From: Acinetobacter chinensis
Lineage (GTDB): Bacteria; Pseudomonadota; Gammaproteobacteria; Pseudomonadales; Moraxellaceae
Assembly (NCBI RefSeq): GCF_002165375.2
Contig: NZ_CP032134.1
Coordinates: 2,046,001-2,110,000, forward strand
DNA: 64,000 nucleotides
Direction of reading: 5' to 3'
Positions within the stretch are counted from its first letter, which is position 1. Every line of letters starts with the position of its first letter. The notes below the pieces were generated by a model. The model saw only the letters and a program-made list of their open reading frames with translations. It was not told the DNA's origin and made no database searches. This document shows, piece after piece, positions 10,758 to 18,982 of this stretch. Made by a program: the position numbers and the translations under genes.

Positions 10758-11801
10758 TCAGTAATAATCACCAGAACGCTGTGCATGAAGAAATGCAGGA
10801 ATCAGTCCAGTTAAAGCAGCCCGTATATCAGCACGTTCATTAATCAGCTGATGTGAACCTTCTTCGAGCATTAACAAGGTCTGCAACCTGAATTTCCTGC
10901 GGATAAATTCAATGTTGTAACGCCAGTCCACAGTCTGATCCAGCGCCCCCTGAGCAAGCCATACAGGTATACGGCATGACTGTCTGTTTTCCATTTCCTG
11001 CATCCATCTGGACATTGCCAGAATCCAGTCCATTCCCATCATTCGGGGTTGAAGTGGATCTTTTAAACGGACAAAACGTAAAAATTCAGGGTTATGGTTA
11101 TTACGCTTAAAATGTCTTGGTACCTGACTTTTAATTCTTCTGATAATGCCCAGGCCGACAGAATTGTGCCACCATGCTGACTTTGCCGGTCTGATTAATG
11201 GTGAAAGCAGTAATACTCTGTCTACATAAGGATTTTCACGCTTTTCTGCAAACTCAAGTAAATGATGCATCCATATTGCACCCCCTGTACTTTGACCTAT
11301 CCCCAGCCAGGGTTTAGGTAACTGCGATGCCTTTTCCACATGCTGATAAACCGCATGTAACACCTGCTGATAATGATCAAAGTCTTTAATATTTGCAGGT
11401 GAGCCATCACTGAGTCCATGCCCAGGCAGGTCATAAGTCAGAACACTGAAACCCTGCTCCAGGATTTCCCGGATAATCGGCTGATAAATACCACTGTGTT
11501 CAAGATATCCATGCAGTAAAAAAACAGTTCCCTTACTTTTCTGGTTTTCAGTCTGGCTGAAATCAGGTGTAAACACCTGAACATGCAGCTTAAATAAAGG
11601 CATCTGGACATAACCCTGCCAGTGCAGACACTCAAGCAGATGTAAACCGTACAGTTTTCTGTATGCCTGGATTTCTACAGTCGGTTCATACTTTTGATTC
11701 AGATCCAGAACCTCAAGTAACTGTGGCGTTGTATCCCTGCTGGGTACAGGTAAGTTCAGCTGTTTAAGTACAGCAGGATTTAAAAACGGGATATCAGACA
11801 A
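10758..11801 (-). CDS. Alpha/beta hydrolase, lysophospholipase/monoacylglycerol lipase type
   Basis: This 347-residue serine hydrolase has an oxyanion-hole LLHGYLEHSG near 95–104, YDLPGHGLSDG, the nucleophile elbow GQSTGG, and a C-terminal His in EEGSHQLINER. The start is a TTG at 11801, supported by a strong GGGAGG 8–9 bases upstream and by lying directly after the stop of the preceding YdcF-like gene. No signal peptide is seen, so it acts in the cytoplasm or at the inner membrane. The natural lipid substrate is not known. It is the last gene of a four-gene minus-strand run. Confidence 0.85.
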   Translation of the reverse strand: MSDIPFLNPAVLKQLNLPVPSRDTTPQLLEVLDLNQKYEPTVEIQAYRKLYGLHLLECLHWQGYVQMPLFKLHVQVFTPDFSQTENQKSKGTVFLLHGYLEHSGIYQPIIREILEQGFSVLTYDLPGHGLSDGSPANIKDFDHYQQVLHAVYQHVEKASQLPKPWLGIGQSTGGAIWMHHLLEFAEKRENPYVDRVLLLSPLIRPAKSAWWHNSVGLGIIRRIKSQVPRHFKRNNHNPEFLRFVRLKDPLQPRMMGMDWILAMSRWMQEMENRQSCRIPVWLAQGALDQTVDWRYNIEFIRRKFRLQTLLMLEEGSHQLINERADIRAALTGLIPAFLHAQRSGDYY

Positions 11802-12932
11802 TTAAGGTACCTCCCGACAGTCGCTGGAACCCAGCAATACATCTCGTATGGTCGCCAGGACTTCATAATTTGCACGGCGGCTATGATCATAATTCTGTTC
11901 CGCAGGTTGCCATTTTGTTAATGTTGTCGGCATAGGTGCTTCCACAGGTGTCGTTTCTATTCCATTCAATGCAAACAAACGACGGGTTCGTGGCATATGA
12001 TAACGGTCTGTAATCAGCAGAACCGTCGGTGCTCCACCTTTTTTCTGTAGAAGTAATGAGCTGAATCTTGAGTTTTCACAGGTGTTCATACTTCTGTCTT
12101 CAAGCAGTTTTGCATCCACCTTGTGCTGTTTAAGCCATTTCTGCATATATGGGGCTTCAACACCACTCAGAACAATCGGAAGCTTATACTGCTTTTCTAC
12201 TTCCAGGGTTTTTTCAAGGCGTAATCGTGTGTAGTTATTTACCACAATGTCTTTGCCATTTTTATCCAGTGTCAGACCACCGCCCAGGACAACAATGGCA
12301 TAAGAAGCATCTGAAGCACTGCCTTTCTGCTCGTTCTGCCCCTGAACCATCTGAATATCTTTGTAAGTCGCTGCATCGACACTCTGTGCTGCAACTTCGG
12401 TTTCTTCAATTTCATGATTACGTAAAAATTTAAGATACTGCTCCATCAGGACTTTATTTTCACTGCTGCCCAGATCCATCAGATCCCTTACCGCCTGTCC
12501 TGGCTGCTCGACAACAGCCTCTGAAGCAGATTCACTGGACACCAATGGAATCTGTGGCTTTTCTTCCTTATTTTTTTCATCTGACAGCTGCTGTTGAATG
12601 ATTGCCTGTAAGGCTTTATATCGAGCCTGAATCAGCGTCAGATCCTGAGGGTTGTCCCCCTGAATTTCATCTTCAATGACTTTCAGATAAGCCTGACGTG
12701 CAATCCACAAGTCTGAGCCAGGTTCCAGATTCTCCTGATCACTTAATGCTGCGGTTTTCTGACTCTTGGCTGCAACTTCATTGACCTCAACAGGGACAAA
12801 GGTATTCAGTGCCTTTACTGCCAGCTGCGAATAAAAAGGGGTATAAATAAAAACCATCAGACAGCCAGACAGGACAAACAGCACTGCGGCTATCTGTACC
12901 AGTCTGATCATCAAATGGGTCTTTTTCATCAT
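11802..12932 (-). CDS. YdcF/ElyC/SanA-family (DUF218) membrane-anchored protein
   Basis: The protein has 376 residues, an N-terminal transmembrane anchor (about 10–30), a long charged linker, and a C-terminal DUF218 domain: AIVVLGGGL, PIVLSGVEAP, LLEDRSMNTCENSRFS and LLITDRYHMPRTRRLF. Related proteins (ElyC, SanA) affect envelope and undecaprenyl-phosphate-linked steps. It follows murB with no gap (stop TAA then ATG), which also suggests an envelope role. The linker is longer than in most family members. The exact reaction is not known. Confidence 0.8.
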   Translation of the reverse strand: MMKKTHLMIRLVQIAAVLFVLSGCLMVFIYTPFYSQLAVKALNTFVPVEVNEVAAKSQKTAALSDQENLEPGSDLWIARQAYLKVIEDEIQGDNPQDLTLIQARYKALQAIIQQQLSDEKNKEEKPQIPLVSSESASEAVVEQPGQAVRDLMDLGSSENKVLMEQYLKFLRNHEIEETEVAAQSVDAATYKDIQMVQGQNEQKGSASDASYAIVVLGGGLTLDKNGKDIVVNNYTRLRLEKTLEVEKQYKLPIVLSGVEAPYMQKWLKQHKVDAKLLEDRSMNTCENSRFSSLLLQKKGGAPTVLLITDRYHMPRTRRLFALNGIETTPVEAPMPTTLTKWQPAEQNYDHSRRANYEVLATIRDVLLGSSDCREVP

Positions 12933-13979
12933 TTATATCCGCTCAAATGTCTCATGTGGCACAATCACTCCCAGCGCATTGAACAGCACCGGCTCAGGTT
13001 CAAGCATAACACCAAATTTCTGATGCACAGCGGACTGAACAGCATGATAAGTTGCCTTGACATCTGAAAGCCCAACATCCTCATAATTTACAAGAACCAG
13101 TGCCTGCTTTTCAAACATACCTACTTTACCGAGCTGCCTGCCTTTCCATCCTGACTGATCAATCAACCATCCGGCTGCCATTTTAATCTGCGCATTGGGC
13201 TGAGGATAATGGGGCAAACCCGGAAAATTTGCAGCAATCTGGTCAAAAACACTCGCTGAAACAACAGGGTTTTTAAAGAAACTGCCTGCATTTGGAAACT
13301 CCGCAGGATCAGGCAATTTACTCTGACGGATTTTAATCACCTGTTCCTGCAAATTTTCAGCCGTAAGATCATCACCGACCGCCTGTTTTAAGTCCCCATA
13401 GTTTAATTTCAACTGCGGCTGTTTCAATAATTTAAACGTAACATGGGTAATGATATACCGCTCAGGTTCATCCTTGAAAATACTGTGTCTATAAGAAAAA
13501 CTGCAGTCTTTAGCCAGAATTGAGCTGAATGCTTTCAGCTGTCGGTCATAAACCTGTACAGATTCAATGAATTCACCCGCTTCAACACCATAAGCACCGA
13601 TATTCTGTACAGGTGAAGCACCGACACGCCCAGGAATCAGAGCAAGATTCTGCAATCCAAATAAATGATGTTCTGTCGTCCAAAGCACAAAGTCATGCCA
13701 GTTTTCACCAGCACCTATTTTCAGCGTGACCGTCTCAGGACTTTCTGATAACTGTTCTATACCGGCAATACTCATATGCACCACCAGCGCTTCAATTCTT
13801 TCAGGCAACAGCATATTACTGCCACCTGACAGAATCAGTACATTCAGATTTTTCTGATGAGCAAACGCCAGTGCCTGAAGTAAATCTTCAGTATGGCTTA
13901 CTTCTACGTAATGGGCTGCAACCGCATTCAGGCTCAGTGTATTAAACGCTTTTAACTGAACATCTGTTTCTATATTCAT
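12933..13979 (-). CDS. murB: UDP-N-acetylenolpyruvoylglucosamine reductase MurB
   Basis: MurB reduces UDP-GlcNAc-enolpyruvate to UDP-MurNAc with FAD and NADPH in peptidoglycan synthesis. The 348 residues are of type I, as in E. coli. Seen are NTLSLNAVA near the start, the FAD loop [36 protein letters not shown], and the active-site serine in [11 protein letters not shown]. It sits 15 bp after the tyrosine phosphatase gene and abuts the YdcF-like gene, so the three probably share a transcript. Confidence 0.96.
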   Translation of the reverse strand: MNIETDVQLKAFNTLSLNAVAAHYVEVSHTEDLLQALAFAHQKNLNVLILSGGSNMLLPERIEALVVHMSIAGIEQLSESPETVTLKIGAGENWHDFVLWTTEHHLFGLQNLALIPGRVGASPVQNIGAYGVEAGEFIESVQVYDRQLKAFSSILAKDCSFSYRHSIFKDEPERYIITHVTFKLLKQPQLKLNYGDLKQAVGDDLTAENLQEQVIKIRQSKLPDPAEFPNAGSFFKNPVVSASVFDQIAANFPGLPHYPQPNAQIKMAAGWLIDQSGWKGRQLGKVGMFEKQALVLVNYEDVGLSDVKATYHAVQSAVHQKFGVMLEPEPVLFNALGVIVPHETFERI

Positions 13980-13994
13980 GTCAGTGCAATCCTG

Positions 13995-14498
13995 TTAATC
14001 ATTTCTGCTTTTAAATATACCGACCCAGGCACGACTACTTGATTCACACTGATCCAGCACCCGTTCAAAACCCTCTGCACCGCCATAATACGGATCAGGC
14101 AGTTCCTGTTCAGGATAATCACGGTCATGCTCACTCATTAAGGCAATTTCCGCCAGAACCTGGTGTGAAAAATGATGCTGCGCCTGGTTTTTTAAAGTCT
14201 GAATATTTTCCAGATTGTTATAATCCATAGCGAGAATCAGATCAAAATCAATGAAGTCATCCACTGTCAACTGTCTTGCACGCAGATCAGCCAGATGATA
14301 GCCACGCTTTAAAGCATGTTCCTGACTGCGTAAATCTGGTGCTTTACCAGGGTGATAATTACTCGTTCCCGCTGAATCTATTTCAATATTCAGCCCACTT
14401 TCATTGCAAAAGTGTCTGAGTACAACCTCAGCCGTTGGTGAACGGCAAATATTTCCGAGACATACACACAAAACCCTGTACGGCGCATCGGATGGCAT
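13995..14498 (-). CDS. Low-molecular-weight protein-tyrosine phosphatase
   Basis: The protein has 167 residues and the LMW-PTP signature at its N-terminus: P-loop C13-LGNIC-R19-S, and the general acid region LPDPYYGG near residue 130. I start it at ATG 14498 with GAGG 6 bases upstream; the ORF can be read four codons further to a TTG. Unlike Wzb-type partners of capsule kinases, no kinase or polysaccharide export gene is nearby; it sits ahead of murB instead. Target proteins are unknown. Confidence 0.88.
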   Translation of the reverse strand: MPSDAPYRVLCVCLGNICRSPTAEVVLRHFCNESGLNIEIDSAGTSNYHPGKAPDLRSQEHALKRGYHLADLRARQLTVDDFIDFDLILAMDYNNLENIQTLKNQAQHHFSHQVLAEIALMSEHDRDYPEQELPDPYYGGAEGFERVLDQCESSSRAWVGIFKSRND

Positions 14499-14615
14499 AA
14501 ACAACCTCAAAGCTGGTTTATTTTCAGGTGTCTTATGTTAAGTTATTTACAGGATGAATCCTATATCGCATCACAACAATAATGTTTCATTGGTATAAAA
14601 ATTAAGGATAAGTGT

Positions 14616-15776
14616 ATGAGCCATTTTCAGTTTCAGACAGTTTCGAACATTATTTCAGGACCAGGTTCCATTCAGGAACTGAAAAACTTACTCCGAGTGT
14701 TCAACTGCAGAAAACTGTTACTGGTCACTGACCCAGGTATGATCCAGCATGGCTTACATTTACCGATACTTGAACAGCTGGAGCATTTAAAACTGGAATA
14801 TGCGATTTACTCAGATGTACAGGCAGATCCTGCTGAGCACATAGTGCTAAATGCTGTACAGTTTGCCAAAGACGAAAAAGTCGATATGGTTCTGGGTTTT
14901 GGCGGTGGCAGCTCAATGGATGTGGCTAAAATTATTGCGATCCTTGCCCACCCTGAACAATCACAAAGCCTGACTGAACTTTATGGTGTCAATAATGCAA
15001 AAAAACCTCGTTTAGCATTAATACTGGTACCGACAACAGCAGGAACCGGTTCTGAAGTCACACCCATTTCCATCGTTACCACAGGTGAGACAACCAAAAC
15101 AGGTATCGTTTCCCCTGTCCTGTATGCAGATGCCACGATCCTGGATGCCGAATTTACCCTGGGCTTGCCTGCACAGATTACAGCAGCGACCGGTATTGAT
15201 GCCATGGTTCATGCGATTGAAGCCTATACATCTAAAATCAGGAAAAATTTTTATGCCGATATGCTGGCAAAACAGGCACTTAAATTACTGAATAAAAACT
15301 TAGCCCTGGTACTGGAAGATGGTCAGAATGTTGAAGCCCGTCAGAATATGCTGACTGGCTCCATGCTGGCAGGTCAGGCATTTGCCAATGCACCCGTTGG
15401 TGCAGTTCATGCACTCGCCTACCCATTGGGTGGACATTTTCACCTTTCGCATGGACATACCAATGCCCTGGTACTGACCGAAGTACTGAAATTCAATGCT
15501 CCTGAAGCTAAAACACTGTACGCCGAACTCATGAGCTGGCTTGACCCTTTCAGTAAAGGAAGTACAGATGGACTCTGCGATCTGTTTATTGGACATATGC
15601 AGAATCATTTAAATAAAAGTGGTTTAACTCTGAAACTCAAAGAACTGAATGTTCCTGAAAATATGCTGAATCAGCTGGCAGAAGATGCCATGCTCCAGAC
15701 CCGCCTGTTACAGAACAATCCAAGAGTCATGACCCAGGAAGATGCCCACAGAATTTATCAGGCAATTTATGCCTGA
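14616..15776 (+). CDS. Iron-containing (group III) alcohol dehydrogenase
   Basis: This 386-residue NAD(P)-dependent dehydrogenase has the family marks GFGGGSSMDVAK (cofactor loop near 98–109), PTTAGTGSEVTP, the metal-ligand block GIDAMVHAIEAYTS, and the His-rich AVHALAYPLGGHFHLSHGHTNA segment split over residues about 264–285. The substrate alcohol cannot be named from sequence. It is divergent from the phosphatase–murB operon and 170 bp before a thioesterase gene. Confidence 0.9.
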   Translation: MSHFQFQTVSNIISGPGSIQELKNLLRVFNCRKLLLVTDPGMIQHGLHLPILEQLEHLKLEYAIYSDVQADPAEHIVLNAVQFAKDEKVDMVLGFGGGSSMDVAKIIAILAHPEQSQSLTELYGVNNAKKPRLALILVPTTAGTGSEVTPISIVTTGETTKTGIVSPVLYADATILDAEFTLGLPAQITAATGIDAMVHAIEAYTSKIRKNFYADMLAKQALKLLNKNLALVLEDGQNVEARQNMLTGSMLAGQAFANAPVGAVHALAYPLGGHFHLSHGHTNALVLTEVLKFNAPEAKTLYAELMSWLDPFSKGSTDGLCDLFIGHMQNHLNKSGLTLKLKELNVPENMLNQLAEDAMLQTRLLQNNPRVMTQEDAHRIYQAIYA

Positions 15777-15946
15777 CAGCGTGAATGCCACCATTTTCAC
15801 TAACTGATTGCAACCTCATGAAATGAGCTGTTTTCCAAAAGAAATCGTGAATAATGCCTTTGCGCCTGTAGAAACTGATGAACCTTCAGTCTTGCTTAAA
15901 CTTCAGATTCCAGGTAAAAAAGTAAAAAATCTGTATTGAAAATAAT

Positions 15947-16384
15947 ATGAAACAAACTGCAAAACTGAGATCAGAATATAAGTTTATCTTTCCCATACAG
16001 ACCCGTTGGGCAGATAATGATATGTATGGTCATGTCAACAATGTCACTTATTACAGCTATTTTGATACAGCTGCAAATGCGCTGCTGATCCAGCAGGCTG
16101 GTTTCAGCGCCAGTGATTCGCCACAGATTGGACTTGTGGTCAGTTCAGCCTGTGATTTTCTCAAAGAATTAAGCTATCCCGAAATTATTGAAGTTGGTGT
16201 TGCCATATCACGTATGGGCAATTCCTCATTAACCTATGATCTCGCCATCTTTAAACAGAATGAAGAAACCGCTGCGGCACAAGGGCATTTTGTGCATGTA
16301 TTTGTTGACCGTCAGACCCGAAAAAGCACAACCATTTCCCAACCCATGCGGGATGCTTTGATACCTTATCTTGTTCAGGAATAA
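15947..16384 (+). CDS. Hotdog-fold acyl-CoA thioesterase (YbgC/4HBT family)
   Basis: The protein has 145 residues. The active-site motif WADNDMYGHVNN (catalytic D25, with H29 and N31–N32) is the hallmark of the 4-hydroxybenzoyl-CoA thioesterase group. No signal peptide is present. The substrate is probably an acyl-CoA but its length is unknown. Unlike ybgC, it is not next to tol-pal genes. The start ATG 15947 lacks a clear Shine-Dalgarno site. Confidence 0.85.
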   Translation: MKQTAKLRSEYKFIFPIQTRWADNDMYGHVNNVTYYSYFDTAANALLIQQAGFSASDSPQIGLVVSSACDFLKELSYPEIIEVGVAISRMGNSSLTYDLAIFKQNEETAAAQGHFVHVFVDRQTRKSTTISQPMRDALIPYLVQE

Positions 16385-16388
16385 AATC

Positions 16389-16416
16389 AGAAGCCTGGCA
16401 AAATCACCAGGCTTCT
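16389..16416. terminator. Hairpin between convergent thioesterase and phospholipase genes
   Basis: Perfect 10-bp arms AGAAGCCTGG / CCAGGCTTCT enclose an 8-base loop. The tail on the minus strand is ATTTTAT, so it most likely ends the phospholipase transcript, possibly both. Confidence 0.7.
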
Positions 16417-16443
16417 GCATATTTCAAACAGCAATTCAAGCCA

Positions 16444-18669
16444 TTAAACCATGGCAGGGTCTGTCACAGAATCCTGACCTGTTTCCACCCGCCCTGAAAA
16501 ACGTCTTAAATATGATGCATCCTGTTTAATCCTTACTTCAAAGTCATACCAGTGTCTGGAACTTTCAAGCGACCAGTGATGCGTCAGGGTTGCACCCGGT
16601 TTTACGATCAGATTTAACGTCAGGTCTGCTCTGTAAGCCAATGGACTGATCAAAAATTCAATATCTTTGGAGCCTGTATTCATCAGGTCCACATAAACAT
16701 CACCCTGTGTAATTTCATAACACACGCGGATTTCAGGATTGACATCCAGTGCTTTGAGCTTATTCAGGTCACCTTTAAAATGACGATGGAAACCGTTAGG
16801 TCCAAGCACCCATAAATCATATAAGCCTTTATTGTCCGTCATGAGCTGCCAGATATCTTCCAGCATCTTCCCAGCCTCAACCACATAGCGACGGGGAATC
16901 CTGTTCAGATTCAACCGGTCATATACATGAAATACCGCACCCTGCGTGCCCGTATTTGAAAACAGAAGTTTCACCGTACCGTCATTCTGACAACGGGCAC
17001 TGGTATGCAGCTCATACGGTAATGCTCGGGACTGCTTAATTCCTTTATCCTGTACCGGCAATAACGGATTCTGAGGTAAAGGAACTGCTGACAGTTTTTC
17101 CTGTGCCTTGCGCAGTTCATCTGCCTGAGTACGGGTCTGCTTTCCGTTCAGAAACGGTAATATATCGTCGTTAGGATTTTTAAAATTGAATACTGATGTC
17201 AGATCACCACAGACTGCCCGTCGATAAGGGCTGATATTGCTTTCTTTCACCCCAAATCTTTTTTCAAGGAACATCAGTACTGAAGTATGGTCAAAGACCT
17301 GTGAGTTCACCCATCCACCCCGACTCCACGGCGATATTGCAAATAACGGTACTCTTGGACCAGGTCCATATACACCTTTGTCCTGCCGTGGCTGACTTGT
17401 ACTGCCGTCAGGCGCACCATGCACAAAGTATTCTGCGCGCATATCCGCTTCACTGAGTGTTGATTTACCTGCATAACTGCCATCATCCTGAATGGATGGC
17501 GCAGACGGCGATGGTATATGATCAAAATAACCATCATTTTCATCATAGTTGATCAGAAATACGGTTTTACTCCAGACTTCAGGAACTGCGGTCAGTGCAT
17601 CAAGCATTTCCTGAATGAACCAGGCACCCTGTACCGGACTGGATGGTCCTGGATGCTCACAGTAAATGGACGGAGCACTGACCCATGAAACCTGTGGCAG
17701 TCTCCCTTCTTTTACATCTCTACGGAATGCATCCAGGTATTCTTCTGGTTTTAAACCTGGTAATGTATTTGCAACCCCTTTATACAGCGGATTTTCAGCA
17801 TTATCGGTTGCATGATCATAGGCTTTATAAGGCAAAGGTTGTGCTGCGACATTGTATGGACTGCCAGGCGCACCACCGCTGGACACCGGATAACCTGAAT
17901 CTATATTTGCCTTTCGAAAAGTACGGAATGCGCCCAGCATATTATCTCCCCACTCATCAGGCATATTCTGATAGCAGATCCAGCTCACACCTGCTTCTTC
18001 AAGCCGTTCAGCATAGGTTTTCCACGTATAACCGACATTCACTGTCAATGGATTACCATCAATCCAGTCCCATTCATTGTTCACAAAGGCTGTACTGGTT
18101 GGGACTGCACCATTGGTTCCCGTCAGATGAAAAGAACGGTTTGCATCCGTCCCTGTATGCATGGAGCAGTGATAGGCATCGCAGATGGTAAATGCATTGG
18201 CTAAGGCAAACTGATAAGGAATTTCCTGTTCCTTGAAATATCCCATGGATGTTGTGGTTTTATGCTTTGGCCAGTCTGCCATTCGCCCATGATCCCATGC
18301 ATCCTGGCTGTCTCTCCATGCATGTGGTGTACCACTTGCACGCTGTGCATTATTATTTTCGCCATCCAGATGATAAGGTGTCAGAACAGCACCATTGCTG
18401 CGCTTCTGTTGCCAGACTTTCAATCCATTTTCCATTGGAATGGTTATTCTGTCACCAAAACCACGTACACCTTTTAATGTACCAAAGTAATGATCAAATG
18501 AACGGTTTTCCTGCATCAGGATAATGACGTGCTCCACATCCTGTATTGTGCCTGTTTTATTGTTTGCAGGAATTGCCAGTGCTTTCTGAATACTGGCAGG
18601 AAATGAAGCCAGTGCAGCTGCACCAAAACCAGTTTTTAATGTGTTTTTTAAAAATTCGCGACGGTCCAT
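16444..18669 (-). CDS. Phosphocholine-specific phospholipase C, Tat-exported
   Basis: This is a 741-residue phosphoesterase of the bacterial phospholipase C family that splits phosphatidylcholine or sphingomyelin outside the cytoplasm. The N-terminus is a Tat signal with DRREFLK (residues 2–8) followed by a hydrophobic core. Core motifs are ILMQENRSFDHYFGTL, MHTGTDANRSFHLTGTNG, and NYDENDGYFDHIPSPS; two C-terminal DUF756-type domains follow (about 570–730). Acinetobacter usually carries two such enzymes; only one is here. A 47-residue lipoprotein gene lies 27 bp upstream in the same direction. Confidence 0.93.
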   Translation of the reverse strand: MDRREFLKNTLKTGFGAAALASFPASIQKALAIPANNKTGTIQDVEHVIILMQENRSFDHYFGTLKGVRGFGDRITIPMENGLKVWQQKRSNGAVLTPYHLDGENNNAQRASGTPHAWRDSQDAWDHGRMADWPKHKTTTSMGYFKEQEIPYQFALANAFTICDAYHCSMHTGTDANRSFHLTGTNGAVPTSTAFVNNEWDWIDGNPLTVNVGYTWKTYAERLEEAGVSWICYQNMPDEWGDNMLGAFRTFRKANIDSGYPVSSGGAPGSPYNVAAQPLPYKAYDHATDNAENPLYKGVANTLPGLKPEEYLDAFRRDVKEGRLPQVSWVSAPSIYCEHPGPSSPVQGAWFIQEMLDALTAVPEVWSKTVFLINYDENDGYFDHIPSPSAPSIQDDGSYAGKSTLSEADMRAEYFVHGAPDGSTSQPRQDKGVYGPGPRVPLFAISPWSRGGWVNSQVFDHTSVLMFLEKRFGVKESNISPYRRAVCGDLTSVFNFKNPNDDILPFLNGKQTRTQADELRKAQEKLSAVPLPQNPLLPVQDKGIKQSRALPYELHTSARCQNDGTVKLLFSNTGTQGAVFHVYDRLNLNRIPRRYVVEAGKMLEDIWQLMTDNKGLYDLWVLGPNGFHRHFKGDLNKLKALDVNPEIRVCYEITQGDVYVDLMNTGSKDIEFLISPLAYRADLTLNLIVKPGATLTHHWSLESSRHWYDFEVRIKQDASYLRRFSGRVETGQDSVTDPAMV

Positions 18670-18696
18670 TATTTTATTCCCCAGAGATCATTTAAC

Positions 18697-18840
18697 TTAT
18701 GGTGCACAGCGTTTGACAGGTTTTTCAGATGTTTCAGGCGTTGTTGCCTCTTTCTCATCCGAGTCATTACATGCGGTTAAATGCAAAGTGAAAAATAAAA
18801 CCGAAAAGATATATAAAATTTTTCTTCCCTGCTGAAACAT
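18697..18840 (-). CDS. Small lipoprotein (47 aa) upstream of phospholipase C
   Basis: The short ORF starts with ATG at 18840, preceded by AGGG 8 bases upstream, and ends with TAA at 18697–18699. The N-terminus is a lipoprotein signal: basic residues, a Phe/Leu-rich core and lipobox LTAC with Cys at residue 24. The mature 24 residues are acidic then basic and end in KRCAP. It is 27 bp from the phospholipase C start, so the two are probably cotranscribed. The function is unknown; it may help release or place the enzyme, which is only an inference. Confidence 0.65.
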   Translation of the reverse strand: MFQQGRKILYIFSVLFFTLHLTACNDSDEKEATTPETSEKPVKRCAP

Positions 18841-18927
18841 GGCTGAAACCCTAAAAAGTAGTTCCAGATACAGTAAACATCCACTATTACAGCGAGGTGA
18901 CTGCCATATTTCAGCTCCATGAAAAGA

Positions 18928-18957
18928 AAAATAGACCCGAAGGTCTATTTTAGAATT
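18928..18957 (-). terminator. Terminator of dnaX
   Basis: On the minus strand, AAAATAGACC-TTCG-GGTCTATTTT is followed by more T-rich sequence. It lies about 32 bases past the dnaX stop and has a UUCG tetraloop. Confidence 0.9.
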
Positions 18958-18982
18958 ACAGTTCCAGCCACGGATGCTGCTG

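Noticed and set aside
15823..15939. A 38-codon ORF between the alcohol dehydrogenase and thioesterase genes
   Set aside because: It has an open frame but no ribosome site, no motif and no signal peptide; too weak to call a gene.
17685..18191. ORF of 168 codons opposite phospholipase C
   Set aside because: His/Tyr/Leu-rich antisense shadow of the conserved phospholipase C coding sequence.
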